Source: an uncultured Candidatus Melainabacteria bacterium
Lineage (GTDB): Bacteria > Cyanobacteriota > Vampirovibrionia > Gastranaerophilales > Gastranaerophilaceae
Assembly (NCBI GenBank): GCA_934693165.1
Contig: CAKUUX010000009.1
Coordinates: 1 to 64,000 of the forward strand
Direction of reading: 5' to 3'
DNA length: 64,000 nt
Part shown: one piece after another, positions 34,249 to 43,855 of the stretch
Position numbering within the stretch: the stretch's first letter is position 1
How the letters are laid out: every line of letters begins with the position of its first letter
Notes under the pieces: generated by a model
The model's input: only the letters and a program-made list of their open reading frames with translations
What the model was told of the DNA's origin: nothing
Database searches by the model: none
Made by a program: the position numbers and the translations under genes

Positions 34249-35937
34249 ATGAATTCATTATTGCAGTTAAAAACACAAAGAATTATTGGATTATCGCTAC
34301 TTGACGAAGAAAATATACTTGAAGCTATAAAATCCTTTGAAAAATATATGGGATTTTTAGGAACTTTCGTTAACGCAGATAACGATACTCAAATAAAAAT
34401 CGTAAAAGAAATTACAACCGTAAAAATAGCTTTTTTAGGTAAGTTACACAATCTTGCTAAAAAATATATTGAAGAAAAAAATTATGATAACGCTCTAATA
34501 TGTTTAACAGAAGTTGTAAGATATTGGTCAGATAACGTTTTGTGCCTTATTGATTACGCTTTATGTTTAGATAAAATGGGACAAATTGAATTACGAAACA
34601 AAATTATCGCCCAACTTCACTCAGTATTACCTAAAAACAATCCAGAATTATGCAAAGAAACTGCAATGATGTATGAAAAAATAGGTGAATACGAAAAAGC
34701 AATCGAATATTTCAATAACTATATAAACGAAACTGCTGAAGCAAAAATCTCCTATAACGATTATTCAATTTTAGCAGGATTTAATTATGCCTTGTATGAT
34801 AAGACTCATGATATTCAATATTGTGAAAAAACTATTGAAAATTTAAAAATAGCAGATAGTCTAAATCCAAATAACAAAGGTATCTTAAGAAATATCATTT
34901 ATACAGCTAACGTTATGAATGATTATAAAACACAAGAAGAATATCTTAGAAAAATCTTGGGCATAAAACCAATTTGCCATGAAGATTTGTTTCATAAATC
35001 AATCATTAGCCTTAAACAAAAAGATGTAAAAGGTTTTTATGAAAACTATGATGAAAGATTTGTTAGAGAACAGAATCCAAATTGGTTTCCAAATATTGGA
35101 GATAAGCCAATGTGGAAAGGTGAAAATTTAGCAGATAAAACTCTACTTGTACATTTTGAACAAGGATTTGGCGATACCTTGTTGATGTCAGGTTTTATTC
35201 CAAGATTAACAAAACTTGCAAAGAAAGTTATTTTTGTTGTTCAAAATCACTTGTTAAGTCTTATTGGTGAAAGTTTTTCAAACCTTGAAAATCTTGTAGT
35301 ATTACCTATTCAAGATGATGTAACAAAACTGGATTTTGATTACTACATTCCAACAATGTCAATTCCAATAGCTTTAGATTTACCTGTTGAAGATTTGTCA
35401 TTTGATTCTCAATATCTTTTTGCAAACTCAGGTTTAACAGAAGAATTTAAAAAGAGATTTTTTAATAACGATAAACTAAAAATTGGTATAGCTTTTGCTG
35501 GTAATAAAAAAGTTACAGGAAATATTCACCTAAAAGATATTCCTGTTTCTGAATTTTTACCACTTGATAATATTGAAGGAATTGAGCTTTATTCTCTTGC
35601 AAAAGATCTTACAGAAAAGGATTTTGTAGATTTTAAAAACAATAAAGTAAATGTTCTTGCAGATTATATGCACGATTTCACGTACACAGCCTCAATTATT
35701 GATAATTGCGATATCATAATCTCTGCTGATAACGTTATTCTTAACCTTGCAGGAGCAATGAATAAAAAAACTTATGGCTTATTTAACTGGTATTACGAGT
35801 ACCGTTGGTATGATTTAACTGGCGAAGATTGTGGATGGTTCAAATCTGTAAAGCCATTTGTTAATCCAAAAATGGACGATTGGAAAACTTCAATTTCTAA
35901 AGTTACAGAAGAAATTAAACAAATAGCTGAAAAATAA
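34249..35937 (+). CDS. TPR protein with GT9-like domain (copy 2)
   Basis: The 562-residue protein has helical TPR-like repeats over about 1-260. The same C-terminal domain as at 25256 follows: MWKGENLADKTLLVHFEQGFGDTLLMSGFIPRL, LKIGIAFAGNKK, and SADNVILNLAGAMNKKTYGLFNWYYEYRWYD. In this copy NDTSLAHLAGA becomes SADNVILNLAGA, losing the Asp-His pattern. It forms a tandem pair with copy 3, 12 nt apart. AAGGA precedes the ATG. Confidence 0.85.
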   Translation: MNSLLQLKTQRIIGLSLLDEENILEAIKSFEKYMGFLGTFVNADNDTQIKIVKEITTVKIAFLGKLHNLAKKYIEEKNYDNALICLTEVVRYWSDNVLCLIDYALCLDKMGQIELRNKIIAQLHSVLPKNNPELCKETAMMYEKIGEYEKAIEYFNNYINETAEAKISYNDYSILAGFNYALYDKTHDIQYCEKTIENLKIADSLNPNNKGILRNIIYTANVMNDYKTQEEYLRKILGIKPICHEDLFHKSIISLKQKDVKGFYENYDERFVREQNPNWFPNIGDKPMWKGENLADKTLLVHFEQGFGDTLLMSGFIPRLTKLAKKVIFVVQNHLLSLIGESFSNLENLVVLPIQDDVTKLDFDYYIPTMSIPIALDLPVEDLSFDSQYLFANSGLTEEFKKRFFNNDKLKIGIAFAGNKKVTGNIHLKDIPVSEFLPLDNIEGIELYSLAKDLTEKDFVDFKNNKVNVLADYMHDFTYTASIIDNCDIIISADNVILNLAGAMNKKTYGLFNWYYEYRWYDLTGEDCGWFKSVKPFVNPKMDDWKTSISKVTEEIKQIAEK

Positions 35938-35949
35938 AAGGAAAAATTT

Positions 35950-37620
35950 ATGGATAATCTATTAAAACTTCAGACTCAAAGTGTTGTTCACCTTGCACTA
36001 CTTGAACAAGGAAAAATCATAGATTCTATTAAGACTTTTGAAAAATATCAAAATTATTTAAAAACCTTCAAAGATGCAGATGAACAAACACAAGAAATTA
36101 TACTAAAAGAAATCAATAAAATCAGACAAGAATATTTTTCAAAACTTATACACTTTGGCAACTTATACGTAGAAAAAGGCGATTATTCAAAGGCTTCGCT
36201 TTGCTATACAGAAGTTTTGCAATATATCCAAAAAGATATATACATTTTAATAAATTACATAATTTGCTTATACAAACTTGAACAATATGATTTGGAAGAA
36301 GAATTTTTAGAATATCTTGAAACAATAATTCCTCAAGACAATGCATTGCTGTATAAAGATTTGAGCAAATTCTACACACAAATAAATAAAACAACAACAG
36401 CACTTTCTTATTTGTTTAAATACGCTGAAGTTGTTGGAGAAGAAAATTTATCAGCAGAAGATTATAATATGTTAGGAATGTTATATAACAACTTGTATGT
36501 AAATCATGGACGAAATCTTGAAGATGCTTTTGAATCACTGGAATTTTATCTAAAAGCTGATGAAATAAATCCTCTTTCACAAAAAACTACAAGAAATATT
36601 GCTTTGGCTTCTGCTCTTGTTAACAACACAAATATCGCTAAAATGTATTGGGATAAATTGTTTAAGCTTGGCGGAATTACAAAAGAAGATTTATTAGAAT
36701 ATTCAATGTTTTGCTTGAAAATAGGAGATTTTGAAAATTTCTACAAATATTATGACAACCGTTTTGAAGTTGATACGTACAAAAATATTTATATAAAATC
36801 AGACAAACCTCTTTGGAAAGGAGAAAATTTGTCAAATAAAACGCTTCTTATTCAATCAGAGCAAGGTTTTGGGGATACATTCTTGATGAGTGGTTATCTT
36901 CCAAGAATATTAAAAACTGCAAAAAAATTTATATTTTTGGCTCAAGGTGAAGTTTGTTCTTTATTAAAAGAAAGTTTTAAAGATATAGAAGTTTTACCAA
37001 TAAATCAAACAGATATAACTAAATTGGAATATGATTACCATATTCCTACAATGTCTATTCCATCAGTTTTGAAATTAACAAAAGAAAATATTTCAGTTGG
37101 TGGTGGGTATTTAAAAACAAACTGTGATTTGACACAAAAATATAAGAAAAAATATTTTGATAATGATAAATTAAAAATAGGTTTTGCTTTTATGGGTAAT
37201 ATAAAAGGCAAACAGTTGAGAGATATACCATTAAAAGAGTTTTTACCTTTTGATAATCTTGAAAATGTTGAACTTTATTCTCTAACAATTGATATAGATG
37301 AAAAAGAATACAAGATTTTTAAAAATAATAAAATTCACGTGTTTAATAACGTAATTAAAGATTTTTCAGATACGGCAAGTTTAGTAGAAAATTGCGATAT
37401 AATAATTACAAGTGATAATTGTATTTTAAATTTGGCAGGCGCATTGGGCAAAAAAACTATCGGCTTATTTAACTGGAACTACGAAGCAAGATGGTTTGAT
37501 TTGACAGGCAAAGATTGTGGATGGTTCACATCTGTAAAACCAATAGTAAATGAAGAAATGAACAATTGGAAACCTACTATAGAAAAAGCTATAGAAGAAG
37601 TAAAAGCTTTAAACAAATAG
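35950..37620 (+). CDS. TPR protein with GT9-like domain (copy 3)
   Basis: The 556-residue tandem paralogue of the previous gene aligns over its whole length: N-terminal LLKLQTQSVVHLALLEQGKI, and C-terminal LWKGENLSNKTLLIQSEQGFGDTFLMSGYLPRI and TSDNCILNLAGALGKKTIGLFNWNYEARWFD. The two probably arose by local duplication and are co-transcribed. SD AAGGAAAA precedes the ATG. Confidence 0.85.
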   Translation: MDNLLKLQTQSVVHLALLEQGKIIDSIKTFEKYQNYLKTFKDADEQTQEIILKEINKIRQEYFSKLIHFGNLYVEKGDYSKASLCYTEVLQYIQKDIYILINYIICLYKLEQYDLEEEFLEYLETIIPQDNALLYKDLSKFYTQINKTTTALSYLFKYAEVVGEENLSAEDYNMLGMLYNNLYVNHGRNLEDAFESLEFYLKADEINPLSQKTTRNIALASALVNNTNIAKMYWDKLFKLGGITKEDLLEYSMFCLKIGDFENFYKYYDNRFEVDTYKNIYIKSDKPLWKGENLSNKTLLIQSEQGFGDTFLMSGYLPRILKTAKKFIFLAQGEVCSLLKESFKDIEVLPINQTDITKLEYDYHIPTMSIPSVLKLTKENISVGGGYLKTNCDLTQKYKKKYFDNDKLKIGFAFMGNIKGKQLRDIPLKEFLPFDNLENVELYSLTIDIDEKEYKIFKNNKIHVFNNVIKDFSDTASLVENCDIIITSDNCILNLAGALGKKTIGLFNWNYEARWFDLTGKDCGWFTSVKPIVNEEMNNWKPTIEKAIEEVKALNK

Positions 37621-37645
37621 CCCAAAACTCAATTATAGATTAAAA

Positions 37646-37677
37646 GGCAATTTTCGAACAGGAAAATACTTTATATA
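37646..37677 (+). promoter_or_regulatory. Bipartite promoter-like element, copy b
   Basis: GGCAATTT, 14 nt, ACTTTATATA. It lies 127 bp before copy c in tandem. No ATG follows at the usual distance, so it may drive a short RNA or be the remnant of a lost gene copy. Confidence 0.6.
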
Positions 37678-37772
37678 AATACAATTGGGAAAATCTATCT
37701 TCATTTTGCACAGCTATTTTTTAGGTGTGCTGTCTGAGTATTAAGAAATATTAAGAAAAACTCTTCAAAAAA

Positions 37773-37804
37773 GGCAATTTTTTAATCAAAGTTAACTTTA
37801 TATA
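37773..37804 (+). promoter_or_regulatory. Bipartite promoter-like element, copy c
   Basis: GGCAATTT, 14 nt, ACTTTATATA. It lies 31 nt before the ATG of the 70-aa protein. Confidence 0.7.
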
Positions 37805-37835
37805 AATGTAAGCGAGAACGAGAGAGATAGAGAAA

Positions 37836-38048
37836 ATGGCAGACTTCGGTACATTAATTGCACAAAACAGAGATAGTTTTGAATACTTAAACAAAAATGA
37901 CAGAAGAATGAGATTCAACAATTCTCAAGATCCTATCTATTTCATCTTCGATCACATTGAAAATAAACCAGTTTCAACATTAGCAAAAGAATTTGTACAA
38001 GATACAATTTATGACATTTGCAACTTCGTTTCAAAAGTTGTAGCTTAA
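37836..38048 (+). CDS. small 70-aa protein, paralogue 1
   Basis: The family is not recognised. It is about 70% identical to the protein at 60844-61059. The core (residues 23-43, RMRFNNSQDPIYFIF then DHIEN) is identical, and the rest is FGTLI...LNK and LAKEFVQDT-type. There is no signal peptide. Identical core sequence plus silent and flanking divergence argues for real selection on protein. The bipartite element sits upstream and a GAGAGA-rich site precedes the ATG. Confidence 0.85.
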   Translation: MADFGTLIAQNRDSFEYLNKNDRRMRFNNSQDPIYFIFDHIENKPVSTLAKEFVQDTIYDICNFVSKVVA

Positions 38049-38256
38049 TCAACTCAAAAAACAAAAAAAGATTTTTATCATCGGATAAAGGAATTGGGAA
38101 ATAGGTAAAATTAAAAAACGAGGAAAACAAAATTTTAGGAGCTCAAAATGAGTTCCTTTTTTTTTGCAAAAAATCTATATAAATTAAAAAAAATTACACA
38201 ATTTTATTTGTTTTTGATAAGATAATTGTATTAAAGAAGAAGAAGGAAGATAAGAT

Positions 38257-40041
38257 ATGCAATTAAGAATGAAAACAAACAATTGTGGCGAACTTAACTT
38301 ATCAAACATCGACCAAGAAGTAACACTTTCTGGTTGGGTTGATTGTGTTCGTGACTTAGGTGGTATGATTTTTATTGAATTAAGAGATAGAACAGGATTT
38401 TTCCAATTAGTTTCTGACCCTCAAAAAAATCCAGAAATCCATAAAGTTTTTGAAAAAATTAGAAGTGAATACGTAATCACTATTAAAGGTAAAGTAACAA
38501 GAAGACCAGAAGAAACTTATAATGACAAACTTCCAACTGGTCAAGTTGAAATTTATCCAGAATATGTAGAAATCTTATCTGAAGCAAAACCAATTCCATT
38601 TGTTTTAGATGATGACAGTGTTTCAGAAGACGTAAGATTAAAATATCGTTATTTAGATATCAGACGTCCTCAAATGTATAGCAAATTAAAATTAAGACAT
38701 GAAGTTGTACAAGCTGTAAGAAATTATTTAAATGGTAATGATTTCTTAGAAGTTGAAACACCAATCCTTATCAAAACAACTCCAGAAGGTGCTAGAGATT
38801 ACTTAGTACCATCTCGTGTACAACCTGGTAAATGGTATGCACTTCCTCAATCACCACAAATCTTCAAACAATTATTAATGGTTGGTGGTGTTGAAAGATA
38901 TTATCAAATCGCTAAATGCTTCCGTGATGAAGACTTGCGTGCTGACAGACAACCTGAATTTACACAAATCGATATCGAAATGTCATTTGTTGAACAAAAA
39001 AATATTATTGAACTTGTTGAAGGCTTGATTGTTGAAGGTTTCAAAGCTGCAGGCGTTGAAGTAAAACCTCCATTCATCCAAATGCCATGGCAAGAAGCTA
39101 TGGATAGATTTGGTTCTGATAAACCTGATACAAGATTTGGCTTAGAATTATTTGATATTGGTGATATCATTTTACAATCAGAATTTGATATTGTTAAGAA
39201 AACTCTTGAAGCAGGTGGTATAGTTCGTGGTATCAGAATTCCAGGTGGCGCTAAATACTCAAGAAAAGAAATTGATGATATTACAAAATTAGCTGTATCA
39301 TTCGGTGCAAAAGCTTTAGCTAACATTATTTACAACGAAGATGGTACTGCAAAATCACCAGTATTGAAATTCGTTACTGAAGAACAAGCTCAACAAATCA
39401 AAGATAGAGCACAAGCTCAAGATGGCGATATTATCTTCTTCGTAGCAGACAAACCAAAATTAGTTTACGATATTATGGGTAGATTAAGATTACATTTTGG
39501 TAAAGCTTTGAATTTAATTGACGAATCAAAACACGCATTACTTTGGGTAGTAGATTTCCCAATGTTTGAATGGTCAGATGAAGAACAAAGATTTATGGCA
39601 ATGCACCACCCATTCACATCACCTTGTATGGAAGACTTAGACAAACTTGATAGTGGTGATTTGGGTAACGTTAAATCAATCGCTTACGATATCGTTTATA
39701 ACGGTACAGAATTAGGTGGTGGTTCAGTTAGAATTCACTCACCAGAAGTTCAAAAGAAAATCTTTAAAGCTTTAGGCTTGACTGAAGAAGAAGCTCAACA
39801 AAAATTTGGCTTTATGGTTAATGCATTACAATACGGTACACCACCACACGCTGGTTTAGCTATCGGTTTAGACAGAATGATTGCATTACTTGCAAGAACA
39901 GATTCTATCCGTGACGTAATCGCATTCCCTAAAAACTCAGCAGCTAAAGACTTGATGAGTGATGCTCCAGCAGAAGCTGATTACAAACAAGTTAGAGAAT
40001 TATACTTGAAGAGCACTTACAATCCTGCTCAACATAAGTAG
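38257..40041 (+). CDS. aspS: aspartyl-tRNA synthetase
   Basis: This class II enzyme of 594 residues has an N-terminal OB anticodon domain, motif 2 (FRDEDLRADRQPEFTQIDIEMSF), a bacterial GAD insertion and motif 3 (GLAIGLDRMIALLA). It is full length. The ATG has GGAAG upstream. It could be discriminating or non-discriminating; this is not readable. Monocistronic, followed by a repeat-rich spacer. Confidence 0.97.
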   Translation: MQLRMKTNNCGELNLSNIDQEVTLSGWVDCVRDLGGMIFIELRDRTGFFQLVSDPQKNPEIHKVFEKIRSEYVITIKGKVTRRPEETYNDKLPTGQVEIYPEYVEILSEAKPIPFVLDDDSVSEDVRLKYRYLDIRRPQMYSKLKLRHEVVQAVRNYLNGNDFLEVETPILIKTTPEGARDYLVPSRVQPGKWYALPQSPQIFKQLLMVGGVERYYQIAKCFRDEDLRADRQPEFTQIDIEMSFVEQKNIIELVEGLIVEGFKAAGVEVKPPFIQMPWQEAMDRFGSDKPDTRFGLELFDIGDIILQSEFDIVKKTLEAGGIVRGIRIPGGAKYSRKEIDDITKLAVSFGAKALANIIYNEDGTAKSPVLKFVTEEQAQQIKDRAQAQDGDIIFFVADKPKLVYDIMGRLRLHFGKALNLIDESKHALLWVVDFPMFEWSDEEQRFMAMHHPFTSPCMEDLDKLDSGDLGNVKSIAYDIVYNGTELGGGSVRIHSPEVQKKIFKALGLTEEEAQQKFGFMVNALQYGTPPHAGLAIGLDRMIALLARTDSIRDVIAFPKNSAAKDLMSDAPAEADYKQVRELYLKSTYNPAQHK

Positions 40042-40405
40042 CGCGAGTGAGCAGAGGCTGGAGAGTTTTTGCAGTAGTGATGAAATCACGATAGCAAAAC
40101 TCGGAATTGCCGTTTGACAAAGCGAACAGTTGAGCCAGAGCGAAATTTGTGAGCCTGTCTCCGTAGTTGACTTTAAGCCGTTAGGCATATTATCAGATTT
40201 AATGCCTTACGGATAAAAGGAAACGTAGTGTAACGCGAACGAGCAAGACAGTGTAGCCGATGTGGAGTGTCGGTGTCGGCTTTGCGAAGGCAAAGACGAG
40301 CAAGACACGAAACATAATATCCGTGACGTTTCAAATCTATGATTTGACAGGAGCAAAGACAACCCGAGCAGAGCAATGAAATAAAATAAATATCTCTCGC
40401 CGAGA
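40042..40405. repeat. Long purine-rich mosaic intergenic repeat
   Basis: This 364-bp stretch has no supported gene. It carries repeated GAGCAAGAC, GAGCAGAGGC, GTAGCCGATGTGG and GGCAAAGACGAGC words. Related words occur at 9965-10045, 30734-30854 and 50528-50560. GC content is visibly higher than in other spacers. The short overlapping frames on the minus strand are Cys/Leu-rich and not gene-like. Confidence 0.55.
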
Positions 40406-40415
40406 TAACGCAAAT

Positions 40416-40454
40416 AAAAAGATAGGCAAAGCCAACGGCTTCGCCTATCTTTTT
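40416..40454. terminator. GGC(A)AAGCC/GGCTTCGCC terminator
   Basis: AAAAAGATAGGC-AAAGCC pairs with GGCTTCGCCTATCTTTTT. It is shared by converging aspS and pgi. Confidence 0.88.
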
Positions 40455-40471
40455 ATTATCAAAGTATAAAA

Positions 40472-41986
40472 CTAATTTTTTCTGCCGGGAACAACATTAT
40501 ATTTTTCATAATCTTCTTGAAGATGAAATCTGTTTACATCAGAATCGTTTAGCTTTTTAAAATCTTCTTTTTTGATTTTAAACTTCTTTTTGTACAATTC
40601 TACATTAAATTGCATTACTTCAGGATATTGAATATAGATGTCATTTTTATGATGTTTATTCAAAGCTCTTCTCATACAACCTGTATAAACTATTTCAAAA
40701 TGTTTTGTTTGAATATATTCACCAATTGCTTCAGGCTTAATAGAATCGCCTTCAACAGCCAGAGTTTCTAAGATTAAAGGATTTTCTTGTGTATAAGTAT
40801 CTTTAATCGCTGCTGTGTAGTGCTTATAGTTTGTAGAAACATTTGGATCAATTGTTGTCATCACTACGTAATAATTTTTTCTATTAACGTGATTGTAAAG
40901 TCCTTCTGTTGCATAATGCATACTATCTGGAGCTTTAGATGCCATATAATCAAAATCTTTTAGAGATTCTAGGTAAAGTTGTTTACCCCAATTTTCTCCA
41001 CCTTGTTCAAAAAATCTACCAAAATATTGTTGATATAGAATTTTGTGACCTTTACTTCTTGAATAAGCATTAAACATAGCATTTTTCATTGCAATGTTAT
41101 TTTGAATATCGCTTGGGTCAGTTGATTTGTTAGAAACTTTTTGTGCTGCTTGTAAAATTCTTGTTGTGTATGATTGAGGAACGCCTGCGTATGCTAGTAC
41201 AAATAAGCTTGCGTCATCAAACATTGAAAATCTACCACCAACACCATCATGTACATACAAGTTTTGAATATAGTTTGGATTATTTCTAACTTGTTCTCTC
41301 AAATTTTCTTCTTTTGCAAATTTGTCAGTACAAATTGCAAAGTGTTGTTGGGCTTTCACACGAGCATCTTTTGGTCTAACACCGTTTGCTATATAGTAAT
41401 CAATCAATTCTTGTTCAAATCTTTTGAATGCATCTTGAGTTTCAAAAGTTTGACCTGATTTAGACACAACTAAAAAGTTTAAGTTCTGAATGCCAACTTT
41501 TGTACTTTTAATAAAATTCTCAAAACTTAGAGGGTCAATATCAGAATAGAAATAAACATCTTTGTCATTATAACCAGTCATGTTTAATAAAAATTCTGAA
41601 GTGTGTTTAGAACCACCAATACCAAGAACTACAAGAGGTCTATTAATTTTATCTTTTCTCATTTTTAATTTATTAGCTTGAGAATAAATTTCAGTTAAAT
41701 GACCTTTCAATTGTTCTTGAGGCAAACTTACCCATTTCAAATATTGTTCATTTTTCATTTTTCTTGAATTAAAGTCTTCAATTACATTTTTGATTTCAGT
41801 TTCGTGTTCTGAATAATATTTGTTAAAATTATCAAATCTATGAGGGAAATCGTATTCACCTGAATAATTATCTTTTACGACTTCAATAGTTTTAATGTGT
41901 TTATTTTCATAAGCTATTCTATCCAAGTTTTCCATATTATCTAACGTTGGATTTATCATAGCCATGCCTAATATTTCTAATAACAT
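40472..41986 (-). CDS. pgi: glucose-6-phosphate isomerase (divergent)
   Basis: The 504-residue enzyme interconverts glucose 6-phosphate and fructose 6-phosphate. Sugar isomerase motifs are visible: LGIGGSKHTSEF, FYSDIDPLSFENF, VVSKSGQTFET, GGRFSMFDDASL and FFEQGGENWGKQLYLES, with the catalytic Glu in the last. The rest is unlike the common bacterial type. Upstream GGAGAATC gives a rather long SD spacing, and an internal Met at 10 could be the true start. It feeds the PPi-dependent PFK step. Confidence 0.85.
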   Translation of the reverse strand: MLLEILGMAMINPTLDNMENLDRIAYENKHIKTIEVVKDNYSGEYDFPHRFDNFNKYYSEHETEIKNVIEDFNSRKMKNEQYLKWVSLPQEQLKGHLTEIYSQANKLKMRKDKINRPLVVLGIGGSKHTSEFLLNMTGYNDKDVYFYSDIDPLSFENFIKSTKVGIQNLNFLVVSKSGQTFETQDAFKRFEQELIDYYIANGVRPKDARVKAQQHFAICTDKFAKEENLREQVRNNPNYIQNLYVHDGVGGRFSMFDDASLFVLAYAGVPQSYTTRILQAAQKVSNKSTDPSDIQNNIAMKNAMFNAYSRSKGHKILYQQYFGRFFEQGGENWGKQLYLESLKDFDYMASKAPDSMHYATEGLYNHVNRKNYYVVMTTIDPNVSTNYKHYTAAIKDTYTQENPLILETLAVEGDSIKPEAIGEYIQTKHFEIVYTGCMRRALNKHHKNDIYIQYPEVMQFNVELYKKKFKIKKEDFKKLNDSDVNRFHLQEDYEKYNVVPGRKN

Positions 41987-42021
41987 AAGTTGGATTCTCC
42001 TTTTTTATAATATTAACATAA

Positions 42022-42050
42022 TTGTTTAAAAAAATCTTTTAAGTTAAAAT
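42022..42050 (+). promoter_or_regulatory. Promoter giving a probably leaderless U32 mRNA
   Basis: TTGTTT (42022-42027), 17 nt, TAAAAT (42045-42050). The ATG at 42057 coincides with the predicted start, and there is no SD. Confidence 0.55.
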
Positions 42051-42056
42051 AAAAAT

Positions 42057-43304
42057 ATGAAGAAACCAGAATTATTGTTACCGGCAGGTAATATCGAAAA
42101 ATTAAAATATGCAATTGAATACGGCGCAGATGCTGTATATTTAGGCGTTGTAGACTTTAGTCTACGTGCAATGAGAAAGGGCGAACTTATTACGCTCGAT
42201 AACCTTAAAGAGGCTATAGATATTGCTCATCAGCACAATGTTAAAGCTTATTTAACATTAAACATTTTTGCTTTTAATCAAGATATAAAACTTCTTGAAC
42301 AAGCGATGGATAAAATTATAGAAAGTAATCCAGATGCGATTATTTTAACAGACTTTGGTGTATTTAACGTTGTTAGAAGATATATGCCAAATGTACCAAT
42401 TCACGTAAGTACGCAAACAAATATTCTAAACTATGAAGCAGTTAAATTCTGGAAGGATTTAGGAGCTGAAAGAGTAATTCTAGCAAGAGAATTGCCTATT
42501 AAGGATGTTAAAGAAATAAAGGAAAAAGTACCTGATATTGAAACAGAAGTATTTGTTCATGGTTCTCAATGCGTATCTTTTTCTGGAAGATGCTTGTTAA
42601 GTGATTATATGACTTATGGCGAAAGAAAAGCTAACCACGGTAATTGTGCTCAACCATGCCGTTGGAGTTATAAATTACTAGAAGAAACTCGCCCAGGACA
42701 ATATTTTGAAATTAATCAAGACAACCGAGGAACACATATTTTAAGCCCAAAAGATTTATGTCTTGTAGAATATTTGAGAGAACTTATAGATGCAGGCGTG
42801 GATTCACTTAAAATTGAAGGTAGAACAAAGAGCTTGTACTACGTTTCTGCTGTAACAAAGGCTTATCGTTCTGCAATTGATGAAGTTTTTGAAAACCCAA
42901 ATTGCGATTTGCACAAATACTATGAAGAACTTAAAAAAGTTGGTAACAGAGGTTATACACAAGGTTTCTATCTTGGAAATAACAATTCTGAAAGCTATAG
43001 TTATGAAATTTCAAAAGGTTTGGCTGGTGCTGATTTCTTGTGCGAATTTTGGGATAAAAAAGAAGGTGAAGATTTGTATTTAGTTAAGACTAAAAACAAA
43101 TTTTTAAAAGGTCAAGAAATTGAAATTATCACACCTGACGAACAATATTTCACTTGTGCGACTCAAATTATCAGCAAAAAAACTGGCGAAGAAACTGATG
43201 TTGCAAATACAAATGACGAATTGTATATAAGATTTGAAAGAGCACCAAAAAATTATAAATTTGCTCTTGCAAGAACTAAGGAAATCAAAAATAATGATAA
43301 TTAA
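42057..43304 (+). CDS. U32-family protein (probable tRNA hydroxylation or related)
   Basis: The 415 residues have the U32 pattern ELLLPAGNIEKLKYAIEYGADAVYLG, HVSTQTNILN, VFVHGSQCVSFSGRCLLSDYM, RGNCAQPCR-like HGNCAQPCRW and DSLKIEGRTKSLYYV. The conserved Cys set is intact. Members act as prephenate-dependent tRNA or rRNA hydroxylases (TrhP/RlhA), and the older peptidase label is doubtful. It overlaps yqeG by 11 nt. The start lacks an SD. Confidence 0.9.
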   Translation: MKKPELLLPAGNIEKLKYAIEYGADAVYLGVVDFSLRAMRKGELITLDNLKEAIDIAHQHNVKAYLTLNIFAFNQDIKLLEQAMDKIIESNPDAIILTDFGVFNVVRRYMPNVPIHVSTQTNILNYEAVKFWKDLGAERVILARELPIKDVKEIKEKVPDIETEVFVHGSQCVSFSGRCLLSDYMTYGERKANHGNCAQPCRWSYKLLEETRPGQYFEINQDNRGTHILSPKDLCLVEYLRELIDAGVDSLKIEGRTKSLYYVSAVTKAYRSAIDEVFENPNCDLHKYYEELKKVGNRGYTQGFYLGNNNSESYSYEISKGLAGADFLCEFWDKKEGEDLYLVKTKNKFLKGQEIEIITPDEQYFTCATQIISKKTGEETDVANTNDELYIRFERAPKNYKFALARTKEIKNNDN

Positions 43305-43773
43305 ACCGGATTATAATCTAAAAAACATTTATGAAATCACTCCAAAAATGCTATTAGATATGGGTATTAAAGCTATATTCTTAGATTTGGATAGTACAAT
43401 TATGGTTTCTAAATCTGGTAAATTTACTCCTAAAACAATGGAATGGTTTGAAAAATTGAAAAAAGATTTTTATATTGCAATTGTGACTAATAATAAAAAC
43501 CCTGAATATACAAAACTTACAAAAAAAGCTATTCCTTTTAAGGTAGTTGAATGCGCAAATAAACCAAATCCTAAAAAGGTTAAAGAATTAATTCGATTAA
43601 TTTCTGTTAAACCAAAAGAAGTTGTAATGGTTGGAGATAGACCTCTAACAGATATTTTAGTTGGAAAATTTGCTGGCACAAAAACTATCCTTGTAGGTTC
43701 AATCAATGACAACGAAAATATGCCTACAAAAATTGTTAGAGCACTTGAAAGAAGTGTTATTAGACGTTTTTAA
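43294..43773 (+). CDS. yqeG: YqeG-family HAD-type phosphatase
   Basis: The 159-residue product has HAD motif I IFLDLDSTIM, motif II VTNNK, and the motif III/IV region KPNPKKVKEL...VVMVGDRPLTDI. The ATG at 43294 is preferred to 43234 because AAGGA lies just before it and the YqeG N-terminus (IKPDYNLKNIYEITP) starts there. Family members dephosphorylate phosphatidylglycerophosphate-like or small substrates; the substrate is not fixed here. Overlap with the upstream gene suggests coupling. Confidence 0.88.
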   Translation: MIIKPDYNLKNIYEITPKMLLDMGIKAIFLDLDSTIMVSKSGKFTPKTMEWFEKLKKDFYIAIVTNNKNPEYTKLTKKAIPFKVVECANKPNPKKVKELIRLISVKPKEVVMVGDRPLTDILVGKFAGTKTILVGSINDNENMPTKIVRALERSVIRRF

Positions 43774-43800
43774 TTTAAAAATACAATAATGAGAGTATGT

Positions 43801-43830
43801 TTTACAAACAAAAATATGTATAATTATTAT
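43801..43830 (+). promoter_or_regulatory. Candidate promoter for the small hydrophobic-peptide mRNA
   Basis: TTTACA (43801-43806), 18 nt, TATTAT (43825-43830) is one pairing. An overlapping palindromic TATAATTATTATA makes the exact -10 uncertain. Confidence 0.45.
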
Positions 43831-43855
43831 ACGTAGTTTTGTACATTAATAATTG

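Noticed and set aside
40173..40413. Minus-strand frames of 67-68 codons in the aspS spacer
   Set aside because: Overlapping frames are Cys/Leu-rich with no SD. They lie in a repeat and look like by-products of its purine-rich composition.
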